From Propioniciclava sp. MC1595 (lineage in GTDB: Bacteria; Actinomycetota; Actinomycetes; Propionibacteriales; Propionibacteriaceae), in NCBI RefSeq assembly GCF_017569205.1, contig NZ_CP071870.1, positions 62,001 through 126,000 of the forward strand: DNA of 64,000 nt, written 5' to 3'. The notes beneath the pieces were generated by a model that was not told where the DNA came from, ran no database searches, and worked only from the letters and a program-made list of their open reading frames with translations. The position numbers were made by a program, and so were the translations under genes. Positions 16,279-25,166 of the stretch are shown here, piece after piece; within the stretch, counting starts at the first letter, position 1; each line of letters opens with the position of its first letter.

Positions 16279-16983
16279 TCATCGGCGGCCACAGGAATAG
16301 CCAGCCAACATTGCAGCAACGTGATCATTGTCATCGAGCTCGAAGATTGCCCCCGTGGTGTCCCCGACGAAGATGGAGAACACGCGGTCGCCGGCGTCAC
16401 CTTCGACACCCGCATAGTCCCACTCTTCACTGTCGAAGCGCGTCTCTAGGATGGCGAGCGGCGTACCGATAGCTGTGCCGGCGGGTCCTGTCGCGTTCGG
16501 GGACAAGCCCGGACGACCATCGAGCGTCGGGTCTATGCGCCAGCCGGAAACCGAGCCGGGCGGGTAGGTCTCGCCATACTCGTCACCGGTGTCTACCTCG
16601 TGCAGGACCACCACGGAGAAGTCACCCCAGCGGTATGTCGTGTTCCGCAATGAACTGCTACCACAGGTCGCGGAGTCTGCTTTCTCGTCCGGCTCACCGA
16701 GCGCAGCTATCAAGGTGCTGGTCGATTGCGGGCCGTCGCGGCCCATCTGCTGTCCATCCACAGCAATCCAGCCGCCGGCCAGACCACTCAGTGTTGGCCA
16801 CACACGGTCAGTTGGTAGACGGCCGGCTGGTGTGGCGTCTACCGGATCTGTCGTCGCGGACACCTGAGGCCCTCCAGTGGGGGTGCTGCTCCCAGATGTT
16901 CCACTGCTGGGCGCGGTACATGACGATGCGGCGATCGCCAGCGTGACGATCAGGGTCACAAGTCGCAATGAACGATGTTCCAT
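16279..16983 (-). CDS. Hypothetical lipoprotein
   Basis: A 234-residue exported lipoprotein. The signal peptide ends in a lipobox (LAIAASSC, C22), followed by a Ser/Thr/Pro/Gly-rich linker to about residue 55. The rest is a globular domain with strands around RWGDFSVVVLHEV and RVFSIFVGDTTG and two cysteines (ATCGSS, YSCGRR) that may pair. I do not recognise the domain. ATG 16983 has GGAGG five bases upstream and makes the best signal peptide; upstream ATGs at 17049 and 16995 do not. It stands alone between the MazEF pair and the next small operon. Confidence 0.65.
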   Translation of the reverse strand: MEHRSLRLVTLIVTLAIAASSCTAPSSGTSGSSTPTGGPQVSATTDPVDATPAGRLPTDRVWPTLSGLAGGWIAVDGQQMGRDGPQSTSTLIAALGEPDEKADSATCGSSSLRNTTYRWGDFSVVVLHEVDTGDEYGETYPPGSVSGWRIDPTLDGRPGLSPNATGPAGTAIGTPLAILETRFDSEEWDYAGVEGDAGDRVFSIFVGDTTGAIFELDDNDHVAAMLAGYSCGRR

Positions 16984-17179
16984 CCGTGCCTCCATGCTGA
17001 GGGTGTGAAACGAGTGTGCCCTGCTTCGCATCCCCACAGCAGACGGCACGCGGCCCTCCCGTCCCAGAGGCGGTGAGCAGCCTCCGAGCGCAAATTGCCG
17101 CTTGTGTTCTCTCGTCGCAACGTCCGCAAATGCCGCTGGGTGGCTGGGCGTTTTCGCTGGCGGTGGAATAGGTGCCAGC

Positions 17180-17458
17180 TCAGGCGACCTTCTTGCTGTA
17201 GCGCTGGCGGGCGGCCTCGCCGCTGGTGCCGACGAAGGAGCCGATGGCCGACCAGGGCATCCCAGCCTCGCGCGCCTTGCGCACTGCCTCGATCAAGTGG
17301 CGTTCGGCTTCGGAGCGTTCAGCGACAGCGGCGCGCAGTAGCGTGACGGCGCCGGAGTCGAGTTCGTCGGCAGGGTCCGGTTCGTAGGACTCGAAGCGCG
17401 CCGCGAGTTCGTCGGCGTGCTGCAGGATCTCGTCAACAGTGCGCGGCATGGTCATCAC
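17180..17458 (-). CDS. Small helical protein, putative antitoxin
   Basis: A 92-residue all-helical protein. The last part, AREAGMPWSAIGSFVGTSGEAARQRY, reads as a helix-turn-helix of the type found in sigma-like or Xre-like antitoxins; the first half (EILQHADELAARFESYEPDP) is acidic and amphipathic. Its start overlaps the stop of the small upstream protein by ATGA (17455-17458). This gene order, a compact HAM-ending protein followed by a helical DNA-binding protein, is what toxin-antitoxin loci show, but no named family was recognised with certainty. Confidence 0.6.
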   Translation of the reverse strand: MMTMPRTVDEILQHADELAARFESYEPDPADELDSGAVTLLRAAVAERSEAERHLIEAVRKAREAGMPWSAIGSFVGTSGEAARQRYSKKVA

Positions 17459-17685
17459 CTCAGGAACTTCTCGCGGGCTCTCATTGCATGGACGATGACG
17501 TGGACATGGTCGCCATCGACATAACCGATCTCCAGGAAGATGGCGGACTGGTTCGGGCCGACGATCATCGTGAACCCGTCGCCCAGATGCCAGATCCTGA
17601 CGGGATTTCGGTACGCGTGGAGAATCTCGGGTTCGTCGAGTCCGTGCTTGAGCGCGGACGGCGCGACGATGGGATCCTCCGTCAC
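17455..17685 (-). CDS. Small BrnT/DUF4258-like protein, putative toxin
   Basis: A 76-residue protein from GTG 17685. The motifs KHGLDEPEILHAYRNPVRIW, LEIGYV and VIVHAMRAREKFL match the general pattern of BrnT/DUF4258-like RNase toxins (helix with conserved H, a four-stranded sheet, and a final HAM-x-AR-x-KFL). Upstream ATGs at 17736 and 17742 would add residues with no family match, so the GTG is preferred although it lacks a clear ribosome binding site. Coupled by ATGA to the helical partner downstream. Toxin role is inferred from sequence pattern and gene pairing. Confidence 0.6.
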   Translation of the reverse strand: MTEDPIVAPSALKHGLDEPEILHAYRNPVRIWHLGDGFTMIVGPNQSAIFLEIGYVDGDHVHVIVHAMRAREKFLR

Positions 17686-17843
17686 GAGTCCAAGGTAACT
17701 TGTTGGCCCGGCGGGGTCAACGCCCGAGCCGAACATCCCCATCTGCCGCGGCTGGTGCTTGCGGGTCGGACCGTGGCCAGGCCGGCGCATACAGTCGACG
17801 ACAGCGCCGGACGGCGAACCGATGTCCCGGGAAAGAGCAAGGC

Positions 17844-18338
17844 ATGACCCCAGCAATGAACTCCACGCGGCGCCTGAGCGCGAGGGCCGTCGCGCTCATC
17901 GGAACGGGGGCGGTGGTTGCTTACGCGCTGCTCGCCGCGGTCCAGATCCTCGTGTGGAATCCGCAGGCTGCAGTCCCCGGCGTCGGTCTCGACCAGATAT
18001 ACGCGGACGTGGCCGCGACTGGCGAATCCATGGCTGCCGGGATGGTCATTGCCTTCCTGGCGGTCGGGCCCCTGCTGGCGATCGCGCTGCTAGTCGGCGC
18101 CTGGAGGCGGCCCGAGGGGCGGGCCAGTGTGGTGGGGGTCCCGTTCCTGGTTCTGCTGGCTTTGGGAGCCCCAGCCTATTTCTGGGCGAACTTCGGTCCG
18201 GGCATGGCCTTGGCCGACACGTTCTTCGTTAGTGGGGGTGATCATTCAGCGTGGTCTGCCCCGTTGTACGTGACGAGCGGCCTCGCTGTCCTTGCCCTCG
18301 TTGGGCACGTGGTGTGGAACCGCTCGAGCCGTCAGTAG
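17844..18338 (+). CDS. Small membrane protein, four predicted spans
   Basis: A 164-residue protein with four hydrophobic segments at about 13-34, 60-85, 93-115 and 135-157 and no motif that I know. The start ATG 17844 follows AAAGAG. Its last codons (VVWNRSSRQ and the stop) lie inside copy B of the 85-bp direct repeat, so the 3' end may have been set by a recombination there. It is isolated from other plus-strand genes; no function is suggested. Confidence 0.6.
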   Translation: MTPAMNSTRRLSARAVALIGTGAVVAYALLAAVQILVWNPQAAVPGVGLDQIYADVAATGESMAAGMVIAFLAVGPLLAIALLVGAWRRPEGRASVVGVPFLVLLALGAPAYFWANFGPGMALADTFFVSGGDHSAWSAPLYVTSGLAVLALVGHVVWNRSSRQ

Positions 18339-18378
18339 GAACCCAGAAGGGCGGGGTGAGAACGTCCGCTTCTGCCGC
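18301..18378 (+). repeat. 85-bp-class direct repeat, copy B
   Basis: Intact copy of the sequence split by IS21 at 9370-9387/15468-15527: it starts TTGGGCACGTGGTGTGGA and ends CTTCTGCCGC. One mismatch (A for G) in the compared part. It covers the end of the membrane-protein gene and part of the following gap, so it is not simply a gene duplication. Confidence 0.9.
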
Positions 18379-18565
18379 ACTGTGCGCGAGGATAGCCTGT
18401 GGCTTTCCGGTACCCGAAGCGCGCACTCGCTCATGCCGCCCACAGTGCGAAGGTGCAGGGTCGGCTTCGGTACACGAGGGCGCGGCCCGCGGATGCTGTT
18501 GGCCGCGCGAGAGCTGAAACGGGTGCCGTCGAGCAGGATCTCAGCGGTCGGGGCATGAAACCACC

Positions 18566-19207
18566 CTACGTGCGGACCTCGCGCACCATCATCGCCGCGG
18601 AGACTCGGTTGTCGACGCCGAGCTTGGTGAAGATGTGGGACAGGTGCGCCTTGACCGACGCCATGGACACGTTCAGTCGCGAGCCGATCTGGGCGTTGGT
18701 CAAGCCCTCGGCCATGAGGACGGCGATCTCGCGCTCGCGTTGGGTGAGTTGCTCCAGCGCCGCGTTCGCCGGGGCATCGGCGGCCGGACGCTCGGTGGCG
18801 GCCTGGATGAGCGTGTCGGTGACCTCCGGTGACAGCGTCCGCTCCCCGGCGTGAACTCGACGGATCGCGTCGACCACCCGGGCCGGATCGGTGTCCTTCA
18901 ACAAGAACCCGTCGGCGCCTTGCCGCAGCGCCCGCACCACGTAGTCGTCGGTGTTGAACGTGGTCAGCACGATGACGCGAGGCCGATCGTCGCGACCGGC
19001 GAGGGCGTCCAGGGTCGCGAGACCATCCATGCCCGGCATGCGGATGTCGAGCAACAGCAGGTCGGCACCCTGCGCCGCCAGGTGCTCCAGCGCCTCGATC
19101 CCGTTGGCGGCCTGCCAGGCCACCTCGATGTCAGCCTCACCGCCCAGGATGAAAGCCAGCCCGGTCCGCACCATGGCGTCGTCATCAACGATTCCGAGCC
19201 GGATCAT
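18566..19207 (-). CDS. NarL/LuxR-family response regulator
   Basis: A 213-residue two-component regulator. The receiver domain (1-120) has acidic residues D8-D10, the phospho-acceptor D54 in LLLLDIRMPGMDG, a Thr in VLTTFN and Lys in LLKDTD. The C-terminal LuxR helix-turn-helix (LTQREREIAVLMAEGLTNAQ ... VKAHLSHIFTKL) binds DNA. ATG 19207 has AGGAGG upstream and overlaps the stop of the kinase gene by ATGA. The pair is divergent from the ABC/esterase operon at 20524-23301, its most likely target. Confidence 0.92.
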   Translation of the reverse strand: MIRLGIVDDDAMVRTGLAFILGGEADIEVAWQAANGIEALEHLAAQGADLLLLDIRMPGMDGLATLDALAGRDDRPRVIVLTTFNTDDYVVRALRQGADGFLLKDTDPARVVDAIRRVHAGERTLSPEVTDTLIQAATERPAADAPANAALEQLTQREREIAVLMAEGLTNAQIGSRLNVSMASVKAHLSHIFTKLGVDNRVSAAMMVREVRT

Positions 19208-20370
19208 GCGCCCTCCTTCGCCGGCGTGCCCCACGGGAGGGCGGCGTCCACCACGAATTGTCCATCCTGGACGCCGTGGCTGAGCGTTCCGCCCACCAGC
19301 CCGACGCGTTCGGCGATGCCCACCAGACCGAGCCGTGACCCGCTCGCGTCGGGGATCGCCAGGTCAGCGAGCGGGTTCGATACCCGCAGGTGCAAGACCT
19401 CGTCGCGTGCGGTGAGGCTGAGGTGCACCGGCGCTCCGGGGGCGTGCTTGCGGGCGTTGGTGAGGCACTCCTGGACGATCCGGAATGCCTGCCGAGACGC
19501 GTGGGTGGCCACCGCCTCAAGGTCGCCGATGTGGGTCACGGTGACGCGCTGGCCGACGTCTTCGGCGTCGGCCAGCAGGACGTCCAGCTCGGCGAGCGTC
19601 GGCTGGGGAGGCTCGGGCGGTGCCTCAGCTCCTCGCAGCGTGGCAAGCATCGTGCGAAGCTCGTCGAGGGACGCCTGCGCATTGAGCTGAATCATCCTGG
19701 CCGCTGCCTGGGCTTCATCCGCGGTGAGATTCGTTCGATAGGCCAGGCCGCCGGCATGCAGGGCGACCAGCGACAGGCGGTGCGCCACGACGTCGTGCAT
19801 CTCGCGAGCGATGCGCTCGCGTTCGGCCATACGCGCCTCGTTGATGCGGGACGCCTCGGCCTCGCGTCGTGCCTGCTCCGCCGATTCGCGGTCGTGCTGG
19901 GCCTGAGCGCGGCTGGACGCCAACAATCCGATGAGGGTCGCGATCACCACGCCAGCGATGGCCAACGCCAGTTCGAAGCTGAGCGCCGTCGCAGCAGCAC
20001 CCGAGGCCGACGCGAATAGCTCGAGCACCTTGGCGGCGATGAGGACGGCACCCGTCGTGAGGGCGCTGGTGAGGCTCCGGCGTCGGGCCACCGACTCCTG
20101 CGCCACGATCGCCGCCCCGAGCACCCCAGGGCTCGGCACCCACAAGGCGGCGATGACGAGGGCGATCGCGATCGGAGCTCGCTCGCGCCAAGGCAGCGCG
20201 ACAAGGGCTGCGATGGCCGGGAGGACCAGCAGGAGGACGAACGACCATGGGAGTGGGCGTCCAGCGGCGAGGCGGGCGGCGATCGGCGTCAGGTAGTACA
20301 AGAACGCGAGCACCGCCACGCTCCACACCACGACTCGGGGCGGGGCAGGGGCCAGGGGTGGCGCGGTCAC
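19204..20370 (-). CDS. Sensor histidine kinase, HisKA_3 type
   Basis: A 388-residue kinase with four to five membrane spans in the first 150 residues and very little outside the membrane, so it may sense the membrane itself or a lipid-bound drug. A short coiled coil (ARREAEASRINEARMAERE) leads to the phosphorylation site in REMHDVVAHRLSLV (about residue 190). The HATPase_c domain shows NARKHAPGAP (N box) and GLVGIAERVGLVGGTL (G box). It phosphorylates the response regulator with which it overlaps. It begins 153 bases from the divergent ABC gene; regulation across this gap is likely. Confidence 0.92.
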   Translation of the reverse strand: MTAPPLAPAPPRVVVWSVAVLAFLYYLTPIAARLAAGRPLPWSFVLLLVLPAIAALVALPWRERAPIAIALVIAALWVPSPGVLGAAIVAQESVARRRSLTSALTTGAVLIAAKVLELFASASGAAATALSFELALAIAGVVIATLIGLLASSRAQAQHDRESAEQARREAEASRINEARMAERERIAREMHDVVAHRLSLVALHAGGLAYRTNLTADEAQAAARMIQLNAQASLDELRTMLATLRGAEAPPEPPQPTLAELDVLLADAEDVGQRVTVTHIGDLEAVATHASRQAFRIVQECLTNARKHAPGAPVHLSLTARDEVLHLRVSNPLADLAIPDASGSRLGLVGIAERVGLVGGTLSHGVQDGQFVVDAALPWGTPAKEGA

Positions 20371-20523
20371 GGTCCCAACCTAACGCTGGTGCCTTCGAGG
20401 AGGCGTCGGCCGATCGGCCCGCGGAGGGGGGTCCGGTCGGACCCTTCCCCAGCGCCGAACCGACCCGTCACGGTGGCTGATCACCCGATGCGGCACCCCG
20501 GATGGCTGGGCTGAACTGAACCC

Positions 20524-21231
20524 ATGATCGACCTGACCCACCTCACCAAGCGTTTCGGCGCCACCGTGGCCCTCGATGACGTCACGTTCTCTGTCGCTCC
20601 CGGCACGATCGTCGGGTTCCTCGGCCCCAACGGGGCCGGCAAGTCGACCTGCCTGCGTTCCCTGGTTGGTCTCGTCCGCCCCGACTCCGGGGAGGCCACC
20701 GTGAACGGGATGGCCTACGCCACCCTCGCCGACCCCGCCCATGTCGTGGGTGCCCTGCTCTCGGCCGACTCCTTCCACCCCGGCCGCACCGGACGCGAAA
20801 CCCTGCGGTTGGCGTCCATCACGCTGGGCCTGCCCGCGAGCCGCGTGGACGACGCGCTGGACGAGGTTGGCCTGACCGCTGCTGAGGGACGCCGTCGCGT
20901 CGGCACCTACTCCCTGGGCATGCGGCAGCGTCTCGGCCTGGCCCACGCCCTGCTCGGCGACCCTGCCGCGCTCGTGCTCGACGAGCCGGCCAACGGCCTC
21001 GACCCGCAGGGTCAGCGCTGGCTTGCGGGTCTGCTCCGTTCACGCGCCGAGCGTGGGTGCGCGGTGCTGCTCAGCAGCCACGATCTGCACGAGGTCAGCC
21101 GCCTGGCCGACCGCGTTGTGATGGTGGCCCGCGGTCGGGTGCTCGCCGACGAGCCCATCACCGCCGCGTCCAGCGCCGAGCTCGAAGAGCAGTACTTCAC
21201 CCTCACCTCTGGCGCTGACCGCGCCGCCTGA
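20524..21231 (+). CDS. ABC transporter ATP-binding protein
   Basis: A 235-residue ATPase of the drug/antibiotic exporter (DRA/BcrA-like) group. Walker A GPNGAGKST is near residue 37, the signature reads YSLGMRQRLGL, Walker B ALVLDEPANGLDP and the H-loop SSHDLHE. Together with the permease encoded 25 bases downstream it makes an ABC-2-type exporter. The promoter must lie in the 20371-20523 gap shared with the kinase gene. Substrate is unknown; the response regulator pair and the esterase gene suggest a role against an antibiotic or membrane stress. Confidence 0.92.
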   Translation: MIDLTHLTKRFGATVALDDVTFSVAPGTIVGFLGPNGAGKSTCLRSLVGLVRPDSGEATVNGMAYATLADPAHVVGALLSADSFHPGRTGRETLRLASITLGLPASRVDDALDEVGLTAAEGRRRVGTYSLGMRQRLGLAHALLGDPAALVLDEPANGLDPQGQRWLAGLLRSRAERGCAVLLSSHDLHEVSRLADRVVMVARGRVLADEPITAASSAELEEQYFTLTSGADRAA

Positions 21232-21256
21232 CCACCACCCTCGAAAGGACCCCGAG

Positions 21257-22060
21257 ATGACCGTCCACACCGCTTCCGTCCCCGCTCCTGCCGCCGCTCC
21301 GGTGCGCGCTGCGCGCGTCGCCTCGAACGAGACCTCCGGTCGGGCACTGGCCCGCGCCGTGGCCGTCGAGACCCGCAAGCTGGTCAACACCCGCACCGGA
21401 CCCGTGCTGATCGCTGCGGCAGCTCTCCTGTCGGGCGCCTTTGCCGGGGGACGTGCCCTGTTCCCCACCACAGGAACCGACTTCGGCCACCTGGCGTCGA
21501 TGGCTGTGGTGCCGGCGTCCATGATCTCGATGGTGCTCGCGGTGCTGCTCGTGGCCGGTGAGTTCTCGGCCCGCACCGCCTCCGTGACGTTGACCCTCGA
21601 TCCCCGCCGTGGCCGTCTGGTGTTGGCGAAGAGTCTGACCGTCCTGGGGCTGTGGGTCGTCGCGACCACCTTGGCTGTCGTGGCGGCGGCGCTCGTGATG
21701 GTGGTGGCGCCGCTGATCACCGGTGTGACCTTGGCGTGGACGTTTGACGTCGCCTCGCTCGCCGTGGTGGCCGGCAATGGTGCCTTCCTGGTCCTGGCGG
21801 GCTTCGCGTGGGCCCTGGCGCTGCGCAACGCGGCCGCCCCGATCGCCTTCCTGCTGGTGTGGCCCACGGTGGCCATGCTGGTCGGCAGCATCTCCGACAC
21901 CGCAGCGCGCGCCATGGCTTTCGTGGCCGTCGATCCGCTCTACGAACTTCTTCCGGACGCGACGGTGGCCGGTCCGCTGGCCGTGGTCGTCGCCGCGATG
22001 GTGTGGATCGTCGCCCCCGGTACCGTCGGGACGCTGCGTCTGCTGCGCGACGACCTGTGA
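21257..22060 (+). CDS. ABC-2-type transporter permease
   Basis: A 267-residue membrane protein with an N-terminal cytoplasmic stretch (to about 45) and six membrane spans. It resembles ABC-2 permeases with conserved TRTGPVLIAAAALLSGA and ASVTLTLDPRRGRLVLAK regions, the latter typical of the loop after the second span. GAAAGGA precedes ATG 21257. It is the membrane half of the exporter encoded with the ATPase upstream; 26 bases separate it from the esterase-family gene. Confidence 0.87.
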   Translation: MTVHTASVPAPAAAPVRAARVASNETSGRALARAVAVETRKLVNTRTGPVLIAAAALLSGAFAGGRALFPTTGTDFGHLASMAVVPASMISMVLAVLLVAGEFSARTASVTLTLDPRRGRLVLAKSLTVLGLWVVATTLAVVAAALVMVVAPLITGVTLAWTFDVASLAVVAGNGAFLVLAGFAWALALRNAAAPIAFLLVWPTVAMLVGSISDTAARAMAFVAVDPLYELLPDATVAGPLAVVVAAMVWIVAPGTVGTLRLLRDDL

Positions 22061-22086
22061 CGAACCCCGACCAGAAGGAGACGACC

Positions 22087-23301
22087 ATGAAGAAGCGCAA
22101 GCCCCTCGGCCTGGTGTTCGTCGCCATCATCGTCAGCGTGGCGGCCGTCGCGGCGATGGTGTCGTGGTGGCAGTCCCGCCCGCAGGGCTCACCTGTGGCT
22201 GGTGAGTTCACCGGGGCGGTTCTCTCGGAACGGATGACCTCCGCCCGGGTGCTGGCACTGGGGGAGGCCACGCATGGCACCCATGAGTTTCAGGCGTTGC
22301 GCCTGCAATTGCTGCAGAAGGTCGCGGACCAGGGCTTCACGACCGTCGCCTGGGAGGAAGACTTCGGCAGCGTCGCCTTGGTTGACGCCTGGCTGCAGGG
22401 TGGACCGGGCACCGCCGTGGAGGCCGCCGGTCTGTTCGGCTACGGCCTCAACCGGACCCGGGACACGGTCGACTTGCTGACCTGGGTGCGCGCGCACAAT
22501 GACCAACACCCGGCGGGCGAGGACATCCGCTTCGTGGGCATCGACGCCGCGCGTCCCACCGCCACCAAGGGGCTTGCGCTCGCCTCGCTGGCCGCGCGGA
22601 ACCCCACGGCTGCGGCCGACCTGACCGCGCGGCTGGCGCGCTTCACCGATGAATCCCTGTGGGACAGGGCGGTGGCCGCCGACGTCGAGTCGGCCGTGGC
22701 GGACCTGCAGGCCGCGCTCACGGCGTCCGATGACGGGAGCGAGGCGGCGGCCGAGGCGCGGCAGGCGGGGCGCGTGCTGGAGCAAGCCCGGCAGCGAGGC
22801 CTCGGTGTCGGCAACCGGGACGCGATGATGTTCGACAACCTGGCCTGGGTCGTGGAGCGCGGGACGGCGTCCGGAAGCGAGCGCACGCTGCTGTTCGGCC
22901 ACAACGGGCACCTCGACCGCGCGGGGCAGGCGACCGCGGTCGGGGGCGACACCGTGGGGCGGCTGGCCGCGCGGCAGTGGGGTGACGACTACCGGGTGAT
23001 CGGCACCGACGGGCATCGCGTGGGCCTGAACTCGCAAGGAACGGTGTCGACGCTGACGGTGAACGGGCGCATCCGCGGGCTGTTCGAAGGCACGACGGTG
23101 GGCTACCTGGAGCTGGCGTCGGTCACCGGGGCCGACGCCGAGTTGTTGCGCGGCGCCACGACGATGGTCAGCGCCGGCGAGCCGTTCGCCTCGTGGCAGG
23201 CGTGGGTGCCGCCCTTGCACACGGTGAGCGTCACCCCCGCGGAGGCCTGGGACGCGCTCATCTACGTCTGGGACGCGTCCCCGACCGAGCGACTGGGCTG
23301 A
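22087..23301 (+). CDS. Membrane-anchored erythromycin-esterase-family protein
   Basis: A 404-residue protein with an N-terminal signal anchor (residues 7-28) and an Ere-family domain. Signature residues are in LGEATHGTHEF (H63, H66), WEEDFG (E90, E91) and LLFGHNGHLDR (about 270), the positions of the catalytic histidines and glutamates in EreA/EreB/EreC. Those enzymes open macrolide lactones; other family members have unknown substrates, and this one being anchored outside the membrane argues against a simple copy of EreA. It has AGAAGGAG before ATG 22087 and is the third gene of the ABC operon. Resistance is possible but not shown. Confidence 0.8.
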   Translation: MKKRKPLGLVFVAIIVSVAAVAAMVSWWQSRPQGSPVAGEFTGAVLSERMTSARVLALGEATHGTHEFQALRLQLLQKVADQGFTTVAWEEDFGSVALVDAWLQGGPGTAVEAAGLFGYGLNRTRDTVDLLTWVRAHNDQHPAGEDIRFVGIDAARPTATKGLALASLAARNPTAAADLTARLARFTDESLWDRAVAADVESAVADLQAALTASDDGSEAAAEARQAGRVLEQARQRGLGVGNRDAMMFDNLAWVVERGTASGSERTLLFGHNGHLDRAGQATAVGGDTVGRLAARQWGDDYRVIGTDGHRVGLNSQGTVSTLTVNGRIRGLFEGTTVGYLELASVTGADAELLRGATTMVSAGEPFASWQAWVPPLHTVSVTPAEAWDALIYVWDASPTERLG

Positions 23302-23417
23302 GCTGCGGCCCGGGGAGGCGTGTCCGCGCTACGCCGACCACCTGACGCCCGTCGGCGCCTTGCTGTTAGTCGGTGTATCGGCCGAACGGGTGCACTCGCT
23401 CGCCGATCGGGTACCTG

Positions 23418-24914
23418 TCACCGGGCGAGTAAGGCCCCGGCAATGCGGGTGGCGTCCTTGGCTCCCGGGGCCAGATGCGAGAGGACGCACAGAGAGTCCT
23501 GGGCATGATGCCAGAGAGCGCGCTCCAAGGAGACCGGGGACGTCCAGCCGAGGGAGCCGTACACTCCGGCGGCCTCGTGCCGTGCGGCGTAGAACTCCTG
23601 GCCGGCGGCGGTGAACAGCAGAGCCAGCAGGCCGGCGTCCCGATCGGATTCGTGACGGCCCAGCGGCAGTCGACCTCTGATGTGCGCGAACAGCTTGCGC
23701 GGGTCGTCGACCATGCGTTTCGCGGACGCCGTGGGCAGCAGCTTGCCGTGCTGCTTGCGGAGCAGGCCGAGGCTGACCGCGGATTCCCGTAGTGACAGGA
23801 CGGGGGTCGTGTTGACCTCGGTGCTAGCTGGGAAGGGCCACGTGGAGTCGATGAGTTCGAGATCGTCGGCGAGCTGCTTGACCAGGGCCGGCGGCAGGTA
23901 TCCCGCCTGGGTGAGCTTGAGCCCGTCGCCAATCAGGGTGAGGAGGTGGCGGTAACGGTGGGTGGCGGCGTCCAGTTCGGCGTCGGTCAGCTCGACGCGT
24001 ACGCGGGTAGCCCTGCTGACGAGCGCGGCGATCGGACTCAGTTGGGCGCCGCCCTGAGCGAGCAGTTGGACGATCCCGGGGTGCCACGCGTCGGGGTTGA
24101 AGAGTCCTTGCTCGAGTTGTTCGTTGACCTCGGCGACGTCGAAGTGCTCCGGGTCGTAGCGGGGTGGCAGCCAGGCCAACAGCTCACGCGTCCACTCGGG
24201 GTTGTCGGAGGGCTCACCACGCAGGCCGGCGAGGGCGTCCTCATAGCCAGGGACGCCACCGACGTCTTCGGGCGGGCAGGCGCGGCGTCCGGTGACGCAG
24301 GAGGCGTCGGGCTGGCCGTCGACCCATGGCTCAACTCTCTCGAGCTTGATCGTGTGGTGCCAACTGTCGCCGAAGTCGTACTCGTAGAAGAGGCGGTGCC
24401 CGGGTTCGCCGAGAACCTGGTCGAGGCGCACGTCGTTCTCCGGAATGCCGTCAGTTTCGCCCTCGCTGAGGTCGTAGTCGGTGAGGAACGGCATCATCAT
24501 GAAGTCCTTGGTGGAGGGCCCCATCTTGAACTGGTGCAGGTGGGAGTTTGTCCAACCCATGGCGACCTGAATGATGCCGTGCAGGTGACCGAGTGTGACG
24601 TCGCTGCGCAAGCGGAGGCGGCGCCAGATCGGCGGCTTGGCGTCATCGAGGTCGAGGCGGACGACGTAGGTGGCCCGCTTGCTGCGCTTGCGCAGCAGCT
24701 TGGGCCTCGGCCGAGGTGGCATGAGGTCGAATGGACCCCGACCGCCGAAAGGCTCGAAGCCCCCGAACGCCCCCAGAGCTTGGAGGACTGCCTCGGGGCT
24801 GCCGAGTTCGTCGATCAATTGCTGGGTGATGGCCTGGATGTCGGCCTGGCTGAACGGAGGTGCGTCGTCGGGTTCGGCCTCCGCGCCAGGGAACGGGATG
24901 ACGTTGTCGGCCAC
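23418..24914 (-). CDS. Plasmid pRiA4b ORF-3-family protein
   Basis: A 498-residue protein. Residues about 75-240 form the pRiA4b ORF-3 domain: YVVRLDLDDAKPPIWRRLRL, LGHLHGIIQVAMGWTNSHLH, YEYDFGDSWHHTIKLE and CPPEDVGGVPGY are its landmark blocks. The last 230 residues are a helical extension of unknown role. The family is common in plasmids and genomic islands and its function is not known. It is convergent with the esterase gene and beside the decayed P450 region. Start ATG 24914 follows a TCTGACC tract with no strong site. Confidence 0.85.
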   Translation of the reverse strand: MADNVIPFPGAEAEPDDAPPFSQADIQAITQQLIDELGSPEAVLQALGAFGGFEPFGGRGPFDLMPPRPRPKLLRKRSKRATYVVRLDLDDAKPPIWRRLRLRSDVTLGHLHGIIQVAMGWTNSHLHQFKMGPSTKDFMMMPFLTDYDLSEGETDGIPENDVRLDQVLGEPGHRLFYEYDFGDSWHHTIKLERVEPWVDGQPDASCVTGRRACPPEDVGGVPGYEDALAGLRGEPSDNPEWTRELLAWLPPRYDPEHFDVAEVNEQLEQGLFNPDAWHPGIVQLLAQGGAQLSPIAALVSRATRVRVELTDAELDAATHRYRHLLTLIGDGLKLTQAGYLPPALVKQLADDLELIDSTWPFPASTEVNTTPVLSLRESAVSLGLLRKQHGKLLPTASAKRMVDDPRKLFAHIRGRLPLGRHESDRDAGLLALLFTAAGQEFYAARHEAAGVYGSLGWTSPVSLERALWHHAQDSLCVLSHLAPGAKDATRIAGALLAR

Positions 24915-24916
24915 GG

Positions 24917-25165
24917 TCAGACCTCCAGGAGCTCGTCACAAGTGATGGGTCGGGGGATGCGCGCGGGGACACGGCGTCCGTGATGCGAGCCTACGATCTT
25001 GGAGGATCTGGTGGCTACGGGCGCGCCTGGGAAGGATGGTGAAGTCCTCGATCGGGGTGGACGACGTGGGCCCGTACACGCCCGCGGTGCTGGCGTGGTT
25101 GACCCAGATGTCAAGCGTCCCAGCGCGAGTGCGGCGTCACGCAGGTGGTCCCGTGGGAGTGCCGG
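24917..25165 (-). pseudogene. Short-chain dehydrogenase remnant with frameshifts
   Basis: In one frame (about 25030-25118) the sequence reads GTLDIWVNHASTAGVYGPTS and STPIEDFT, which matches the NNAG-type segment of classical SDR enzymes (here NHAS). Before and after, SDR-like text continues in another frame (DPALPRDHLRDAALAL; SSKIVGSHHGRRVP), so at least two frameshifts separate the parts. N- and C-termini are gone. Confidence 0.5.
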
Positions 25166-25166
25166 G

